From Pradoshia eiseniae (lineage in GTDB: Bacteria > Bacillota > Bacilli > Bacillales > Pradoshiaceae), in NCBI RefSeq assembly GCF_002946355.1, contig NZ_PKOZ01000007.1, forward strand, positions 62,001-126,000: a DNA stretch of 64,000 nt, in the 5' to 3' direction. Shown in pieces: positions 27,379-35,796 of this stretch. Position numbers and translations under genes: made by a program. The notes under the pieces were generated by a model. It saw only the letters and a list, made by a program, of their open reading frames with translations, was not told the origin of the DNA and did not search any database. Each line of letters starts with the position of its first letter. Position 1 is the first letter of the stretch.

Positions 27379-28111
27379 GATACTCCTCCTTATCCCTCGC
27401 TCTATTCTTAATGATATCGATGACCGCCTGATGCTTGCCAAGCGGATTGGCTAAAAGGACGGATTCCCCATTCTTCGTTCTTTTCCGCACCTCTGCTCGC
27501 ACCTCTGCCAAAAGCAATCCCTCAAACAGCAAATAAGGGACCACAATCACTCTTCCCAAGGTTTTCTCACATATGTTCCTAATCCCATCCTGGAAGGTTG
27601 GGGCTGCCGCTGCCAAATAACAGGCTTCTACCTGCGCTAATGCCATTCTTTCCTTCACGCCTTTGACAATGCTCACAAAATTATCTAGAAGACCTGGGTC
27701 ACTGCTTCCTCTTCCAACGATAAGTACAGAATCAGCGCCATTTACATCAGGAGCCGCATCCCTTATCAGTTCAGCCAACGCATCCAAGAGATCTTCGCGA
27801 ACGCCAAATGGGTCAGCCATCTCAACAGGGATATTCGGAAACCCCTTTTTTAATGGCTCCAGCGCCTCTGGGATATCTTTTTTAATATGGCCTGCAGACA
27901 ACAGGAAAATAGGGACAACGCAAATCGACGTAGCCCCTCTTTCCACACATCGAGTGAACCCCTCATCTATGTATGGCTCCGTCAGCTCAAGAAAGCTGAG
28001 CTCCTGTACCTCGCACTTCACTTCGCTGATTACACGCTCTATAAACTGTTTGGCCTCATCGGCTCCTTTTTTCGACCTTGTGCCATGGCCAACATACAAT
28101 ATGGCTCTCAC
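27359..28111 (-). CDS. ylnE: Sirohydrochlorin chelatase (CbiX/SirB type)
   Basis: A 250-residue protein with two CbiX repeats. The N-terminal active-site histidine is in AILYVGHGTRSKKGADE, and a second repeat starts near VLIVGRGSSDPG. The pairing of LLSAGHIKKDIP with VVPYLLFEGLL matches the family. It inserts Fe2+ into sirohydrochlorin to give siroheme, the cofactor of the sulfite reductase in the same operon. GTG at 28111, with GAGGAGGGG 7 nt upstream, is the likely start. It is 19 nt after the SUMT gene and overlaps ylnF by 20 nt. Confidence 0.92.
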   Translation of the reverse strand: MRAILYVGHGTRSKKGADEAKQFIERVISEVKCEVQELSFLELTEPYIDEGFTRCVERGATSICVVPIFLLSAGHIKKDIPEALEPLKKGFPNIPVEMADPFGVREDLLDALAELIRDAAPDVNGADSVLIVGRGSSDPGLLDNFVSIVKGVKERMALAQVEACYLAAAAPTFQDGIRNICEKTLGRVIVVPYLLFEGLLLAEVRAEVRKRTKNGESVLLANPLGKHQAVIDIIKNRARDKEEYHAAAYH

Positions 28112-28130
28112 GCTGCCCCTCCTCTCCCCT

Positions 28131-28907
28131 TTAACCGTGGACAACCGGCAAATGCGGTTCAATTTCTTCCTTGAACCAGTTCAGACGATGATGAAGACGA
28201 ACGACTTCTCCAATGACAATCATGCTTGGGTTGGCAATATTCTCCCGCTGGATATCATCCTTAATAGTCGCCAATGTACCGGTGACCGTTCGCTGCTCTG
28301 AATAGGTCCCCCAGTGTACCAAAGCAATTGGAGTGTCAGACGGCTTCCCTGCCTGGATTAAATTTCGAATAATGGACGGCAAGTGGGAAACTCCCATATA
28401 AACACAGATTGTATCAACCGCATTCGCTAAGTGTCCCCACTGATGCTCAGCCGCTACATCTCCGGCCTGATGACCGGTTACGAAGGCAAAGCTCTTGCTT
28501 AACGTACGATGTGTCACTGGAATACCGGCGTAGGCAGATGCGGCGATTCCGGACGTGATGCCAGGAACAATTTCAAATGGAACATCATGCTTCACGCATT
28601 CTTCCGCCTCCTCGCCACCTCGCCCGAAAACAAAGGGATCTCCCCCCTTCAGCCTAACAACATTCAGCCCGCGCTTTGCATACTTCACCAGGAAATGATT
28701 GATGGTCTCCTGTTTCATCGTATGGTAATGCGGCAGCTTCCCGCAGTAGACAAGCTGGGCATCCTCCTTTGCCTGCTTCAGCAGTTCAGGATTTACAAGG
28801 CGGTCGTAAAGAATGACATCTGCTTGCTGCAGGCAGCGCATCCCTTTCACCGTGATTAAATCGGGGTCACCCGGTCCCGCTCCGACTAAGTATACTTTAC
28901 CTGCCAT
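28131..28907 (-). CDS. cobA: Uroporphyrinogen-III C-methyltransferase (SUMT)
   Basis: A 258-residue SAM-dependent methyltransferase. VGAGPGDPDLITVKG near the N-terminus and VRLKGGDPFVFGRGGEEAEE near residue 80 are SUMT signatures. It adds two methyl groups to uroporphyrinogen III, giving precorrin-2, the first step away from heme towards siroheme. The gene corresponds to B. subtilis ylnD. The ATG at 28907 lies 2 nt after the DUF3906 stop codon. No cobalamin genes are seen, so siroheme is the likely product. Confidence 0.94.
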   Translation of the reverse strand: MAGKVYLVGAGPGDPDLITVKGMRCLQQADVILYDRLVNPELLKQAKEDAQLVYCGKLPHYHTMKQETINHFLVKYAKRGLNVVRLKGGDPFVFGRGGEEAEECVKHDVPFEIVPGITSGIAASAYAGIPVTHRTLSKSFAFVTGHQAGDVAAEHQWGHLANAVDTICVYMGVSHLPSIIRNLIQAGKPSDTPIALVHWGTYSEQRTVTGTLATIKDDIQRENIANPSMIVIGEVVRLHHRLNWFKEEIEPHLPVVHG

Positions 28908-28909
28908 CC

Positions 28910-29128
28910 TTACCACCCTCTCTCATCTTCATCAAGGATAAAACCCGTATTTTTGCCTATCCGCTTCTTCTCCCGTAATGTCACATCAACAATCTCTGGC
29001 ATATGCAAATAAAATTTCTCAAGCTCCACATCCAGATGCTTAAAGGCTTCCTCATCATTAGCCGCAGCAATGATGGCCATGACATCTTTCTCTTTTAAAC
29101 AAACTTCAAATCTATACAGAAACGCCAT
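28910..29128 (-). CDS. DUF3906-like small protein
   Basis: A 72-residue acidic, soluble protein starting MAFLYRFEVCLKEKDVMAII and ending in ILDEDERGW. It fits DUF3906, a small family found in Bacillus sulfur operons, function unknown. It overlaps the sulfite reductase gene by 17 nt and is 2 nt from the SUMT gene, so it is tightly coupled to both. A role around sulfite reductase or siroheme is inferred from position only. Confidence 0.75.
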   Translation of the reverse strand: MAFLYRFEVCLKEKDVMAIIAAANDEEAFKHLDVELEKFYLHMPEIVDVTLREKKRIGKNTGFILDEDERGW

Positions 29129-30743
29129 GTGAACCAAGCCCTAAAATGGAATCAAGCGCCTCTTGAATAGCTGTTAATCCAACTCGATGCTTAAAGTCAT
29201 AGAATGATTCGCCAGCATACTTTTCTTCTTTAAAATACGTTAACAGCTGCAAGAGAACACCTGTTAAATCCTCAGCCGGGATTTTTCCTTTCAGCTTCTC
29301 ATTGAATTCTCCGCCTGCATTCAATGTTCCGCCGACATAGATTTCATAGGCCTCAACCATCTCTTTATTAGCATTTCTCACCTTCATCCCTTGCAGGCCG
29401 ATATCCGCTATTTGGCGCTGTCCGCAGGAATTCGGGCAGCCTACCATATGCATACGAACAGGAACATCCAATAGAATTTTTTCATCAAGCTCGAGGGCGA
29501 TGGAACGCATCCGTTCCTTTGTCTCCACTAATGCGAGATTGCAATATTCAATCCCTGTGCAGGAAACTGCATGACCGATAAACGAATTCGGCTTGATTGT
29601 AATTCGCTCGAAGATTGGCTCTGCTAATAACGCCTCCACATGCTCTGCTGGCACATTTGGAATAATGAGATTTTGCGAGTTACAAGTCCTGATTTCCCCA
29701 TTGCCGTATTTGTCTGAGATTCTCGCAAGCTCAAATACTTCATCCGCATCAAGACGCCCCACCGGCACGTTAAAGCCCAAAAACTTCAAACCCTCTTGCT
29801 TTTGGTCATGCACGCCATAAAAATATCCGGCATTCCATTCTCCAACAGGCTCCTCTCCGCGAGTTGGCAGCGGACCCGTATATTCCTGGATCTTGGCAAG
29901 GAACTTCTCCGTTCCCCAATCCGCCATCAGGAATTTCAGCCGAGCTAAATGACGTTTTTCCCGATAGCCGTAATCACGGAAAATCGTCGTGACCGCAACA
30001 GCCACTTCCAATGTTCGCTCAGGCTCAATGAAGGCATCAAGCGTTTGTGCAAGGAAAGGACGGGCAGACAATCCGCCTCCAATTTTCAAGTGGAAGCCTT
30101 GCTTCTCCACGCCGTCAAGCACCTTAACGGCAGGAGTGAAGGAGATGCAGTTGATTTCAGCATTTGATGCATTATGCAAATTCGTACTGATGGACATTTT
30201 ATATTTCCGCGGCAAATTAGAGAAATCCTCATTGTTCTGGAAGAAATCAAACACTTCCTTAACGATTCCTGATGTATCAAAGAGCTCATTCGGGTCGATG
30301 CCCGCAATCGGATTGCCGACAATATTCCTTGTGATGTCTCCGCAGGCGCCCACACTTGATAGACCGACTGCTTCCAGACGGTTGAAAATATCCGGAATTT
30401 CTCCAATCTCCAGCCAATGAAATTGAACCGCCTGGCGTGTCGTGATATCAAATACGCCCCGTCCATAATCGCGGGCAATGCCAGCGAGCGCCTCAACCTG
30501 GTCTTTCGACAGAATCCCTGATGGCACATTTACTCGCATCATGAAATACCCATCTTCCTTTGGGCGCTGCAGATATAACCCTGCCCATTTAAATAGATCC
30601 CATTGATCCTTTGGGATAGAAGCAAAACCATTCTTTGCATACTCCGGTATATCGTCCAAGATGCGAAGGCCATCCTTTTCAAGCTTCGTCTTTTCCGTTT
30701 TATTCACTTTCTCGTTATTCTCCCAAAACTTATCGTAAGCCAT
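29112..30743 (-). CDS. Assimilatory sulfite (or nitrite) reductase, siroheme/4Fe-4S, single subunit
   Basis: A 543-residue protein with the two half-domains of the nitrite/sulfite reductase family. The cluster/siroheme cysteines are in SCTGIEYCN (C-x5-C) and GCPNSCGQ (C-x3-C). TRQAVQFHW and GACGDITRN are siroheme-contact segments. The electron donor is probably ferredoxin, because no CysJ flavoprotein is encoded nearby. In B. subtilis cysIJ lie elsewhere; here the reductase sits inside the cysH operon between cysC and the siroheme genes. This favours sulfite over nitrite as substrate. AAGGGGG precedes the ATG. Confidence 0.92.
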   Translation of the reverse strand: MAYDKFWENNEKVNKTEKTKLEKDGLRILDDIPEYAKNGFASIPKDQWDLFKWAGLYLQRPKEDGYFMMRVNVPSGILSKDQVEALAGIARDYGRGVFDITTRQAVQFHWLEIGEIPDIFNRLEAVGLSSVGACGDITRNIVGNPIAGIDPNELFDTSGIVKEVFDFFQNNEDFSNLPRKYKMSISTNLHNASNAEINCISFTPAVKVLDGVEKQGFHLKIGGGLSARPFLAQTLDAFIEPERTLEVAVAVTTIFRDYGYREKRHLARLKFLMADWGTEKFLAKIQEYTGPLPTRGEEPVGEWNAGYFYGVHDQKQEGLKFLGFNVPVGRLDADEVFELARISDKYGNGEIRTCNSQNLIIPNVPAEHVEALLAEPIFERITIKPNSFIGHAVSCTGIEYCNLALVETKERMRSIALELDEKILLDVPVRMHMVGCPNSCGQRQIADIGLQGMKVRNANKEMVEAYEIYVGGTLNAGGEFNEKLKGKIPAEDLTGVLLQLLTYFKEEKYAGESFYDFKHRVGLTAIQEALDSILGLGSHGVSV

Positions 30744-30755
30744 CTATAAGCCCCC

Positions 30756-31355
30756 TTAAATCATATTCTTTGAAACTAAGTAATCAGCGATTTCCTTCAC
30801 TGCTTCCTCTATCGTTACCTTATGAGACTGTATCGTTAATTCTGGCTCCAGCGGGTTCTCATAGGGGGAATCAATCCCGGTGAAATCCTTGATTTCCCCT
30901 CTGCGCGCCTTCGCATACAAGTGCTTTGGATCTCTTCGCTCACACTCATCAATTGGACAATCAACGAAAATCTCAACGAACTCGCCTTCATCAAACAGGG
31001 AGCGGACTTGATTACGGTCTGAACGAAACGGCGAAATAAAGGCTGTCGTCACAATCGTGCCGCTATCAACAAATAGCTTAGCGACCTCACCGATACGACG
31101 AATATTTTCCGCCCGGTCTTCATCTGAAAATCCAAGGTCTTTATTCAGTCCATGCCGGATGTTATCGCCATCAAGTACATACTCACTGATTCCTTGCTCA
31201 TATAAATAGCTCGAAAACGCATTGGCAATGGTCGATTTACCGGATCCAGAAAGTCCTGTGAACCAAAGAACACAGCTTCCGTGGCCGTTTTGCGCTCGCC
31301 GTTCACCCTTTGTAATGGCCGTTTCATGCCATGTAATATTCGTTGCCTTTTTCAC
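30756..31355 (-). CDS. cysC: Adenylylsulfate (APS) kinase
   Basis: A 199-residue kinase. Walker [10 protein letters not shown] is at 34-42, followed by [16 protein letters not shown] and [12 protein letters not shown], both diagnostic of APS kinase. It phosphorylates APS to PAPS. The start is GTG at 31355, with GAGGAGGGG about 7 nt upstream. The gene is 12 nt after sat and 12 nt before the sulfite reductase gene. Confidence 0.95.
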   Translation of the reverse strand: MKKATNITWHETAITKGERRAQNGHGSCVLWFTGLSGSGKSTIANAFSSYLYEQGISEYVLDGDNIRHGLNKDLGFSDEDRAENIRRIGEVAKLFVDSGTIVTTAFISPFRSDRNQVRSLFDEGEFVEIFVDCPIDECERRDPKHLYAKARRGEIKDFTGIDSPYENPLEPELTIQSHKVTIEEAVKEIADYLVSKNMI

Positions 31356-31367
31356 GATTGCCCCTCC

Positions 31368-32513
31368 TCACACCTGTTCTTTTTCCTTCAATCCTTCAAT
31401 CAGAACCTCAACCACTTCCTTGCGGCTAAAGGTTGACGGCGGCAGTTCCCCATTTCGCAGCAGCTCCCTTACCTTTGTTCCAGAAAGAATCACGCGATCC
31501 TCCTTTTGATGCGGACAAGTCTTGTCAGAAGCCATCCCCCCGCATTTCAGGCAATAAAAGCTATGTTCAAAAAATAGCGGCTTGATTCCCAGCTCTTCTT
31601 CTGTAAACTCACTAAATATATATTGGGCATCATAGGTCCCATAATAATCGCCAACCCCCGCATGATCGCGTCCGACAATAAAGTGGGTGCAGCCAAAGTT
31701 CTTGCGGGCTATCGCATGGAAAATCGCTTCTCGTGGTCCCGCATATCTCATCGCAGCCGGATACACTCCTAGCTGCACCCGCTCTCTCGGGTAATAATGA
31801 TCCAATAGCACGCGGTAGCTTTTCAAGCGCACATCTGCTGGAATATCATCTGCCTTTGTTTCCCCGACAAGCGGATTCAAAAACAGCCCATCCACCGTTT
31901 CCAGCGCAGCTTTTTGGATATATTCATGGGCACGGTGGACAGGATTTCTCGTTTGGAATCCGACCACTGACTTCCAGCCCTTCTCCTCAAATAAAGCACG
32001 CGTCTCTTTCGGCTCGAACCATACATCCTCTGCCACACCCTTATCAGATTTTTTGATAAGGATTATATCGCCGCCTACGTAATAATTTCCGCGCTCATAG
32101 AGTCTCTTCACGCCAGGATGTGCCTCTTCCTCAGTCTTGTATACCTTCCTTGCCTCTTTAGACAAATTGGGTTCATACACATCTGAAACCGTGATGACTC
32201 CAACCGTTTCACCGCCATACTGCAGCCTTGCCTGCTCGCCACCCTCTAAGCTGGAAGCAATCTTCTCTGACACTGGGAGTGTGACAGGCACGCTCCACAC
32301 GATCCCATTCGATAGCCTCATGGACTCTACGACAGATTCATAATCTGCCTTGCCCAAAAATCCAGTCAGGGGACTGAACAGGCCGATGCCAATGAGCTCA
32401 AGGTCACTGTATGCAACGGCATCAAGCGGGATTGTTTTATTAATGGCTGTTACATCATAATTCGGTTCATAGGCAGAGACTAAAACTCCGCCATGCGGTT
32501 TTGGTAGTGACAT
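31368..32513 (-). CDS. sat: Sulfate adenylyltransferase
   Basis: A 381-residue ATP sulfurylase of the single-chain type. [16 protein letters not shown] carries the HxxH active-site motif, and [18 protein letters not shown] is the second conserved block. It makes APS from ATP and sulfate. The ATG at 32513 has AGAGGG 9 nt upstream; the ATG at 32522 directly abuts that site. Paired cysteines in [16 protein letters not shown] near the C-terminus look like the zinc site seen in some members. Confidence 0.95.
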   Translation of the reverse strand: MSLPKPHGGVLVSAYEPNYDVTAINKTIPLDAVAYSDLELIGIGLFSPLTGFLGKADYESVVESMRLSNGIVWSVPVTLPVSEKIASSLEGGEQARLQYGGETVGVITVSDVYEPNLSKEARKVYKTEEEAHPGVKRLYERGNYYVGGDIILIKKSDKGVAEDVWFEPKETRALFEEKGWKSVVGFQTRNPVHRAHEYIQKAALETVDGLFLNPLVGETKADDIPADVRLKSYRVLLDHYYPRERVQLGVYPAAMRYAGPREAIFHAIARKNFGCTHFIVGRDHAGVGDYYGTYDAQYIFSEFTEEELGIKPLFFEHSFYCLKCGGMASDKTCPHQKEDRVILSGTKVRELLRNGELPPSTFSRKEVVEVLIEGLKEKEQV

Positions 32514-32533
32514 GTCTATCATCCCTCTTTCAT

Positions 32534-33604
32534 TTAGTTCTGCTTCGAGAGCATTACCTCTCTTGATTCATCAGGTTTCTTCTTCATCAAATACTTCACG
32601 CCAAAAACGGAAATCAATAAGCCAGCCATCACAACAATCGGATATATATTGTGCTCAATCAGCAATTGGATCAAAGTAAAGCAAAGCACCATCGAAAGCA
32701 CCGGAGATACAATCCAGACAGCGAGCAGTCTTATAACGATGTCCTTCTTTAAAACGGACATCCCCTGCTTGGCGAATCCAATGCCAATAATCGATGATGT
32801 CGTAATCTGCACCAACGGGACAGGAATGCCGAAGATGGAGGCCGCCATCACGAGTCCTGCTCCAGTTCCAGAGATGATGCAGCCCTCCTCTATCCTCAAT
32901 TCCGTAATTTTCTTCCCATTCGTTTCAAGAACCCCCCTGCCAAGCAGGAGGGCACCAATGGCGACAAATAAACCTCCCCAGAAAATACCTGACTGAGTAG
33001 TAAGGATATCTGCCCCAACGAGGGGACCGACTGCATTGGCCACATTATTCATTCCGGCAGAAAAGGCTTCAAATATCCCCATGATGACCACTAATACGGC
33101 TAGGACTGGTTTCGCCTTTTTTGAACGGACCCAATTCTTCACAGCAGGCCATTTCAGGAACTTTCCTGCCAAGACAGCAACGGCAAAGGCCACTAGAGGC
33201 GTTAAAATCCAAAACATGAATATCCAAGCAAATTGCGCCACATATAGACTTTGATAGACAATGCCCGCTCCCACGATGGACCCCACTGTCACTTCACTCG
33301 TTGAGAGGGGAATTGCCAAAATATTAGCAAGGAACAGAGACAGGGCTGCCGATGCAAGCACAATCAGCGCAATTGAGATGGTGAACGTTTCTTTCGGGAC
33401 AATGCCATTACCGAGCGTTTTGACTACCTCTCCCCCGCCAAGCCAAGCCCCAAGAAAAACGGCAATTCCGCATAAGCTTAAGGCAATGATGGGTTTCTTG
33501 ATGACGCCCGATCCATATGAAATGCCCATTGATGCCGCGGCCCCGCTCGCACCGATATTCATTGCAAAGAACAATCCAACTGCCACGGCTATAATCATCA
33601 GCAT
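32534..33604 (-). CDS. cysP: Sulfate permease of the PiT family
   Basis: A 356-residue protein with about ten membrane spans in two related halves. The PiT signatures are [14 protein letters not shown] in the first half and [20 protein letters not shown] in the second. PiT members usually carry phosphate, but B. subtilis CysP in the same operon position carries sulfate. The position between cysH and sat supports sulfate here. AAGGAGG precedes the ATG at 33604, which is 14 nt after cysH. Confidence 0.93.
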   Translation of the reverse strand: MLMIIAVAVGLFFAMNIGASGAAASMGISYGSGVIKKPIIALSLCGIAVFLGAWLGGGEVVKTLGNGIVPKETFTISIALIVLASAALSLFLANILAIPLSTSEVTVGSIVGAGIVYQSLYVAQFAWIFMFWILTPLVAFAVAVLAGKFLKWPAVKNWVRSKKAKPVLAVLVVIMGIFEAFSAGMNNVANAVGPLVGADILTTQSGIFWGGLFVAIGALLLGRGVLETNGKKITELRIEEGCIISGTGAGLVMAASIFGIPVPLVQITTSSIIGIGFAKQGMSVLKKDIVIRLLAVWIVSPVLSMVLCFTLIQLLIEHNIYPIVVMAGLLISVFGVKYLMKKKPDESREVMLSKQN

Positions 33605-33618
33605 TTTTTAGTCCTCCT

Positions 33619-34326
33619 TCACTCTGTATGCAACCCGCATTCCGTTTTGCCTGTTCCGCTCCAGCGGCCCGCACGGCTATCAGCACCAACAGCTACAGCT
33701 TGTGTGCATGGGAAGCAGCCGATACTTGGATACCCCTGATCATGCAGGCTGTTATATGGGAGATTCCGCTCATGGATATAGTTCCATACTTCATCCCATG
33801 TCCAGTGGATTAACGGACAAATCTTAATGTTGTTGAACTTCCTATCCTCATTAAAGAAATCCGTATTGGCCCTTGAGAGCGATTGGTCTCTCCTTAAGCC
33901 AGAAATCCACGCATCCATTGGCGTTAAGGCTTCCCTTAAAGGAATGACCTTTCGAATCTCACAGCATTTATTCGGATCCCTTTTCCAAAGAGCTGACCCG
34001 TATTGCTCCCGCTGCTCATCCAGTGTCAGATCAGGAAGCTTCCTCTCAATCTTCAAATCTTTATATCTCGCTTCAATCCTATCGATGACCTCATACGTTT
34101 CCGGAAAATGAAGGCCCGTATCTAAAAAGACAATGGAAGCATCCGGCTTCACCTGGCTAATCAAATCAATTAACACAATCGCCTCCGCCCCAAAGCTTGA
34201 AGCGTAAATGATTTTCTCTTCATGAAAATGCTTAAACGACCACTCAAGAACCACCTTTGCCCCTTTTGTTTCATCATGTATATTGAATGACTCCGACTTC
34301 TCGTGCCATTGATTGGTTTTCTCCAT
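33619..34326 (-). CDS. cysH: APS/PAPS reductase
   Basis: A 235-residue phosphoadenylyl-sulfate reductase. SSFGAEAIVLIDLI is the PP-loop, and the C-terminal ECGLH motif carries the catalytic cysteine. The pairs KCCEIRK and GCFPCTQ are the cysteines that bind a 4Fe-4S cluster in APS-type reductases, so the enzyme may use APS as well as PAPS, as in B. subtilis. It is the first intact enzyme gene of the operon and follows a hairpin and a broken DUF2292 gene. Confidence 0.95.
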   Translation of the reverse strand: MEKTNQWHEKSESFNIHDETKGAKVVLEWSFKHFHEEKIIYASSFGAEAIVLIDLISQVKPDASIVFLDTGLHFPETYEVIDRIEARYKDLKIERKLPDLTLDEQREQYGSALWKRDPNKCCEIRKVIPLREALTPMDAWISGLRRDQSLSRANTDFFNEDRKFNNIKICPLIHWTWDEVWNYIHERNLPYNSLHDQGYPSIGCFPCTQAVAVGADSRAGRWSGTGKTECGLHTE

Positions 34327-34367
34327 GAAGCCTATAGCCCCTTTCTGCTAAGCTCTCCCTCTGACTA

Positions 34368-34416
34368 CGCAAAAGAGGCAGTCTTCCCCTGTATATAACA
34401 AGAAAAGACTGCCTCT
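34368..34416 (-). terminator. Hairpin (possible attenuator) between DUF2292 and cysH
   Basis: On the minus strand AGAGGCAGTCTT pairs with AAGACTGCCTCT (12 bp, 19-nt loop), followed by TTTT and GCG. It lies within the leader of cysH, about 40 nt before its start, so it would either end the DUF2292 transcript or act as an attenuator. No S-box or T-box motif is visible nearby. Confidence 0.6.
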
Positions 34417-34438
34417 AGTTTGTCTAGTCAGCAAGCTC

Positions 34439-34622
34439 CTATTTAGGTTTATTAATTGATGTTGGTTGAAGGCGAACCTTCTCATTCTTTTCTATTTGAA
34501 TAACCTTTCCATCTTGAACCACCAATGTGATTGACCCAAATTTAATCGTAGTCAGCATTTGCTCCAAATGAGTCATTACCTCCTGAAGATCAGACGGTTT
34601 CAGACGGTTCGCCTCCCCTCAT
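34439..34622 (-). pseudogene. YezD-like (DUF2292) small gene interrupted by a 10-bp tandem repeat
   Basis: From 34576 downward the frame reads MTHLEQMLTTIKFGSITLVV followed by QDGKVIQIEKNEKVRL, a clear DUF2292/YezD sequence. The expected start is the ATG at 34622, which has AGAGGG 6 nt upstream, but that frame stops after ten residues. A perfect 10-bp tandem repeat (34590-34609) shifts the frame by one. With one copy removed, ATG 34622 reads MRGGEPSDLQEV straight into the DUF2292 frame, giving 57 residues, a normal length. The ATG at 34576 lies only 2 nt after AGGAGG and is a poor start. Expression may be lost, reduced or phase-variable. Confidence 0.7.
34590..34609. repeat. Perfect tandem duplication, 2 x 10 bp
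   Basis: TCAGACGGTT occurs twice in direct succession (34590-34599 and 34600-34609). The unit length is not a multiple of three and it lies in the 5' part of the DUF2292 frame. Confidence 0.95.
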
Positions 34623-34672
34623 GTTTTCCCTCTCAAAGCCATACAGATACCATATAGAAGTTATTGGAATTA

Positions 34673-34700
34673 ATCCTACCATACCCATATGATTTGTCAA
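34673..34700 (-). promoter_or_regulatory. Promoter of the DUF2292-cysH operon, possible CymR site
   Basis: On the minus strand TTGACA (34695-34700) and TAGGAT (34673-34678) are 16 nt apart, placing the start near 34666. The plus-strand sequence GGAATT at 34666-34671 matches the conserved core of the Bacillus CymR (cysteine-responsive repressor) box, but the other half fits poorly. Confidence 0.5.
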
Positions 34701-34791
34701 TATTAATTCTAGAATTTTTTGAAAATGGGCAGTGAATCCTATATTTTCATACAAAACTTTTAATTTCTTTTCAACAGCTATTATAGTAAAA

Positions 34792-34814
34792 TTGATAAGC
34801 GTGATTTTTATCAA
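34792..34814. promoter_or_regulatory. Inverted repeat, candidate operator of the CDF gene
   Basis: TTGATAA (34792-34798) and TTATCAA (34808-34814) form a 7-bp inverted repeat with 9 nt between, directly after a TATAGT element and just before the ribosome binding site. A metal-responsive regulator is plausible given the downstream metal exporter. Confidence 0.45.
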
Positions 34815-34828
34815 AGAGGGTGACAAAC

Positions 34829-35707
34829 ATGGATTCACAGCAATATTCGAATTTGAAAATGGGTGAAAAAGGAGCCATCTTGAGCATTGTCACCTATTTG
34901 TTCCTTTCAGGAATGAAGCTATTAATAGGAATTTTGACTGGTTCAGAGGCGCTATACGCCGATGGTCTTAACAATTCGACCGATATTATTGCTTCCATCG
35001 CTGTTCTAATCGGCTTAAAGCTTTCCCAGCGTCCGCCTGACAGCGACCATGGCTACGGACATTGGAAAAGCGAAACGATTGCCTCACTGATTGCCTCGCT
35101 CATCATGATGGTCGTCGGGATTCAAGTTCTCCTGAACGGATTTGGCTCCATGTTTGAAGGTCATGAGGAAGCTCCAGATATACTAGCCGCTTATGTCGGT
35201 ATTTTTTCCTTCATCATAATGTATCTCGTTTATCGATATAATAAGCACCTTGCTGAGAAGATCAATAGCCAATCAGTTATGGCAGCCGCGAAGGATAATC
35301 TTTCCGATGCCTGGGTCAGTATTGGCACATCAGCAGGTATTTTCGGTTCCCAGCTTGGCATGCCTTGGCTAGACACCGTAACAGCCCTCCTTGTCGGTCT
35401 ATTGATATGTAAAACAGCCTGGGACATTTTCCGCGAAGCATCCCACCATCTATCCGATGGTTTTGACGAAGAGAAGATTGCCCTTTATGAGAAGTCCATC
35501 ATGGAGCTGGAAGACGTGAGAGGTGTCAAAGAAATCAAGGGACGCAATTACGGGAATAATGAAGTCATTGATATCGTCATCTATGTTAACTCGTCACTTA
35601 ATATACAAGAAGCACATGATATCGCCACTTTAGTCGAGAAGGAACTTACCAAGAAGTTTGGTGTCTATAATGTACATGTGCACGTTGAACCTTATACGGT
35701 AGATTAA
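34829..35707 (+). CDS. Cation diffusion facilitator (CDF) metal exporter
   Basis: A 292-residue protein with six membrane spans and a C-terminal cytoplasmic domain. NNSTDIIASIAVLIG in span 2 and AAKDNLSDAWVSIGT in span 5 carry the four metal ligands (Asn/Asp and Asp/Asp pattern). HGYGHWKSE follows span 2. The C-terminal domain (VRGVKEIKGRNYGN and VHVHVEP) binds metal in this family. The pattern is close to B. subtilis MneS/MneP manganese exporters, though zinc or iron cannot be excluded. The ATG at 34829 is 8 nt after AGAGGG; GTG at 34820 overlaps that site. Confidence 0.9.
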   Translation: MDSQQYSNLKMGEKGAILSIVTYLFLSGMKLLIGILTGSEALYADGLNNSTDIIASIAVLIGLKLSQRPPDSDHGYGHWKSETIASLIASLIMMVVGIQVLLNGFGSMFEGHEEAPDILAAYVGIFSFIIMYLVYRYNKHLAEKINSQSVMAAAKDNLSDAWVSIGTSAGIFGSQLGMPWLDTVTALLVGLLICKTAWDIFREASHHLSDGFDEEKIALYEKSIMELEDVRGVKEIKGRNYGNNEVIDIVIYVNSSLNIQEAHDIATLVEKELTKKFGVYNVHVHVEPYTVD

Positions 35708-35714
35708 ACAATAC

Positions 35715-35747
35715 ACCGCCCCTGTCCATTGACAGGGGCGGTTTTTA
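35715..35747. terminator. Bidirectional terminator after the CDF gene
   Basis: A perfect 12-bp stem ACCGCCCCTGTC/GACAGGGGCGGT with a 4-nt loop is followed by T5. Confidence 0.92.
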
Positions 35748-35796
35748 AATTTGGTACATCATCAGTCACCATACATAACTGCTGCCTCAGCTCAAA

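Noticed and set aside
27663-28301. 212-codon plus-strand frame
   Set aside because: It lies antisense across the chelatase and SUMT genes, has no ribosome binding site, and shows low-complexity Ser/Pro/Thr content typical of a shadow frame.
29989-30420. 143-codon plus-strand frame
   Set aside because: Antisense to the sulfite reductase gene, which has intact cluster motifs throughout.
34327-34440. S-box (SAM riboswitch) upstream of cysH
   Set aside because: The conserved GAUGAAACCCGGCAACC-type core is absent; only a single hairpin is present.
34590-34838. 82-codon minus-strand frame ending MRGGEPSETV
   Set aside because: It covers the promoter and leader of the sulfur operon. Only the last ten codons, from ATG 34622, have a ribosome binding site, and these belong to the broken DUF2292 gene.
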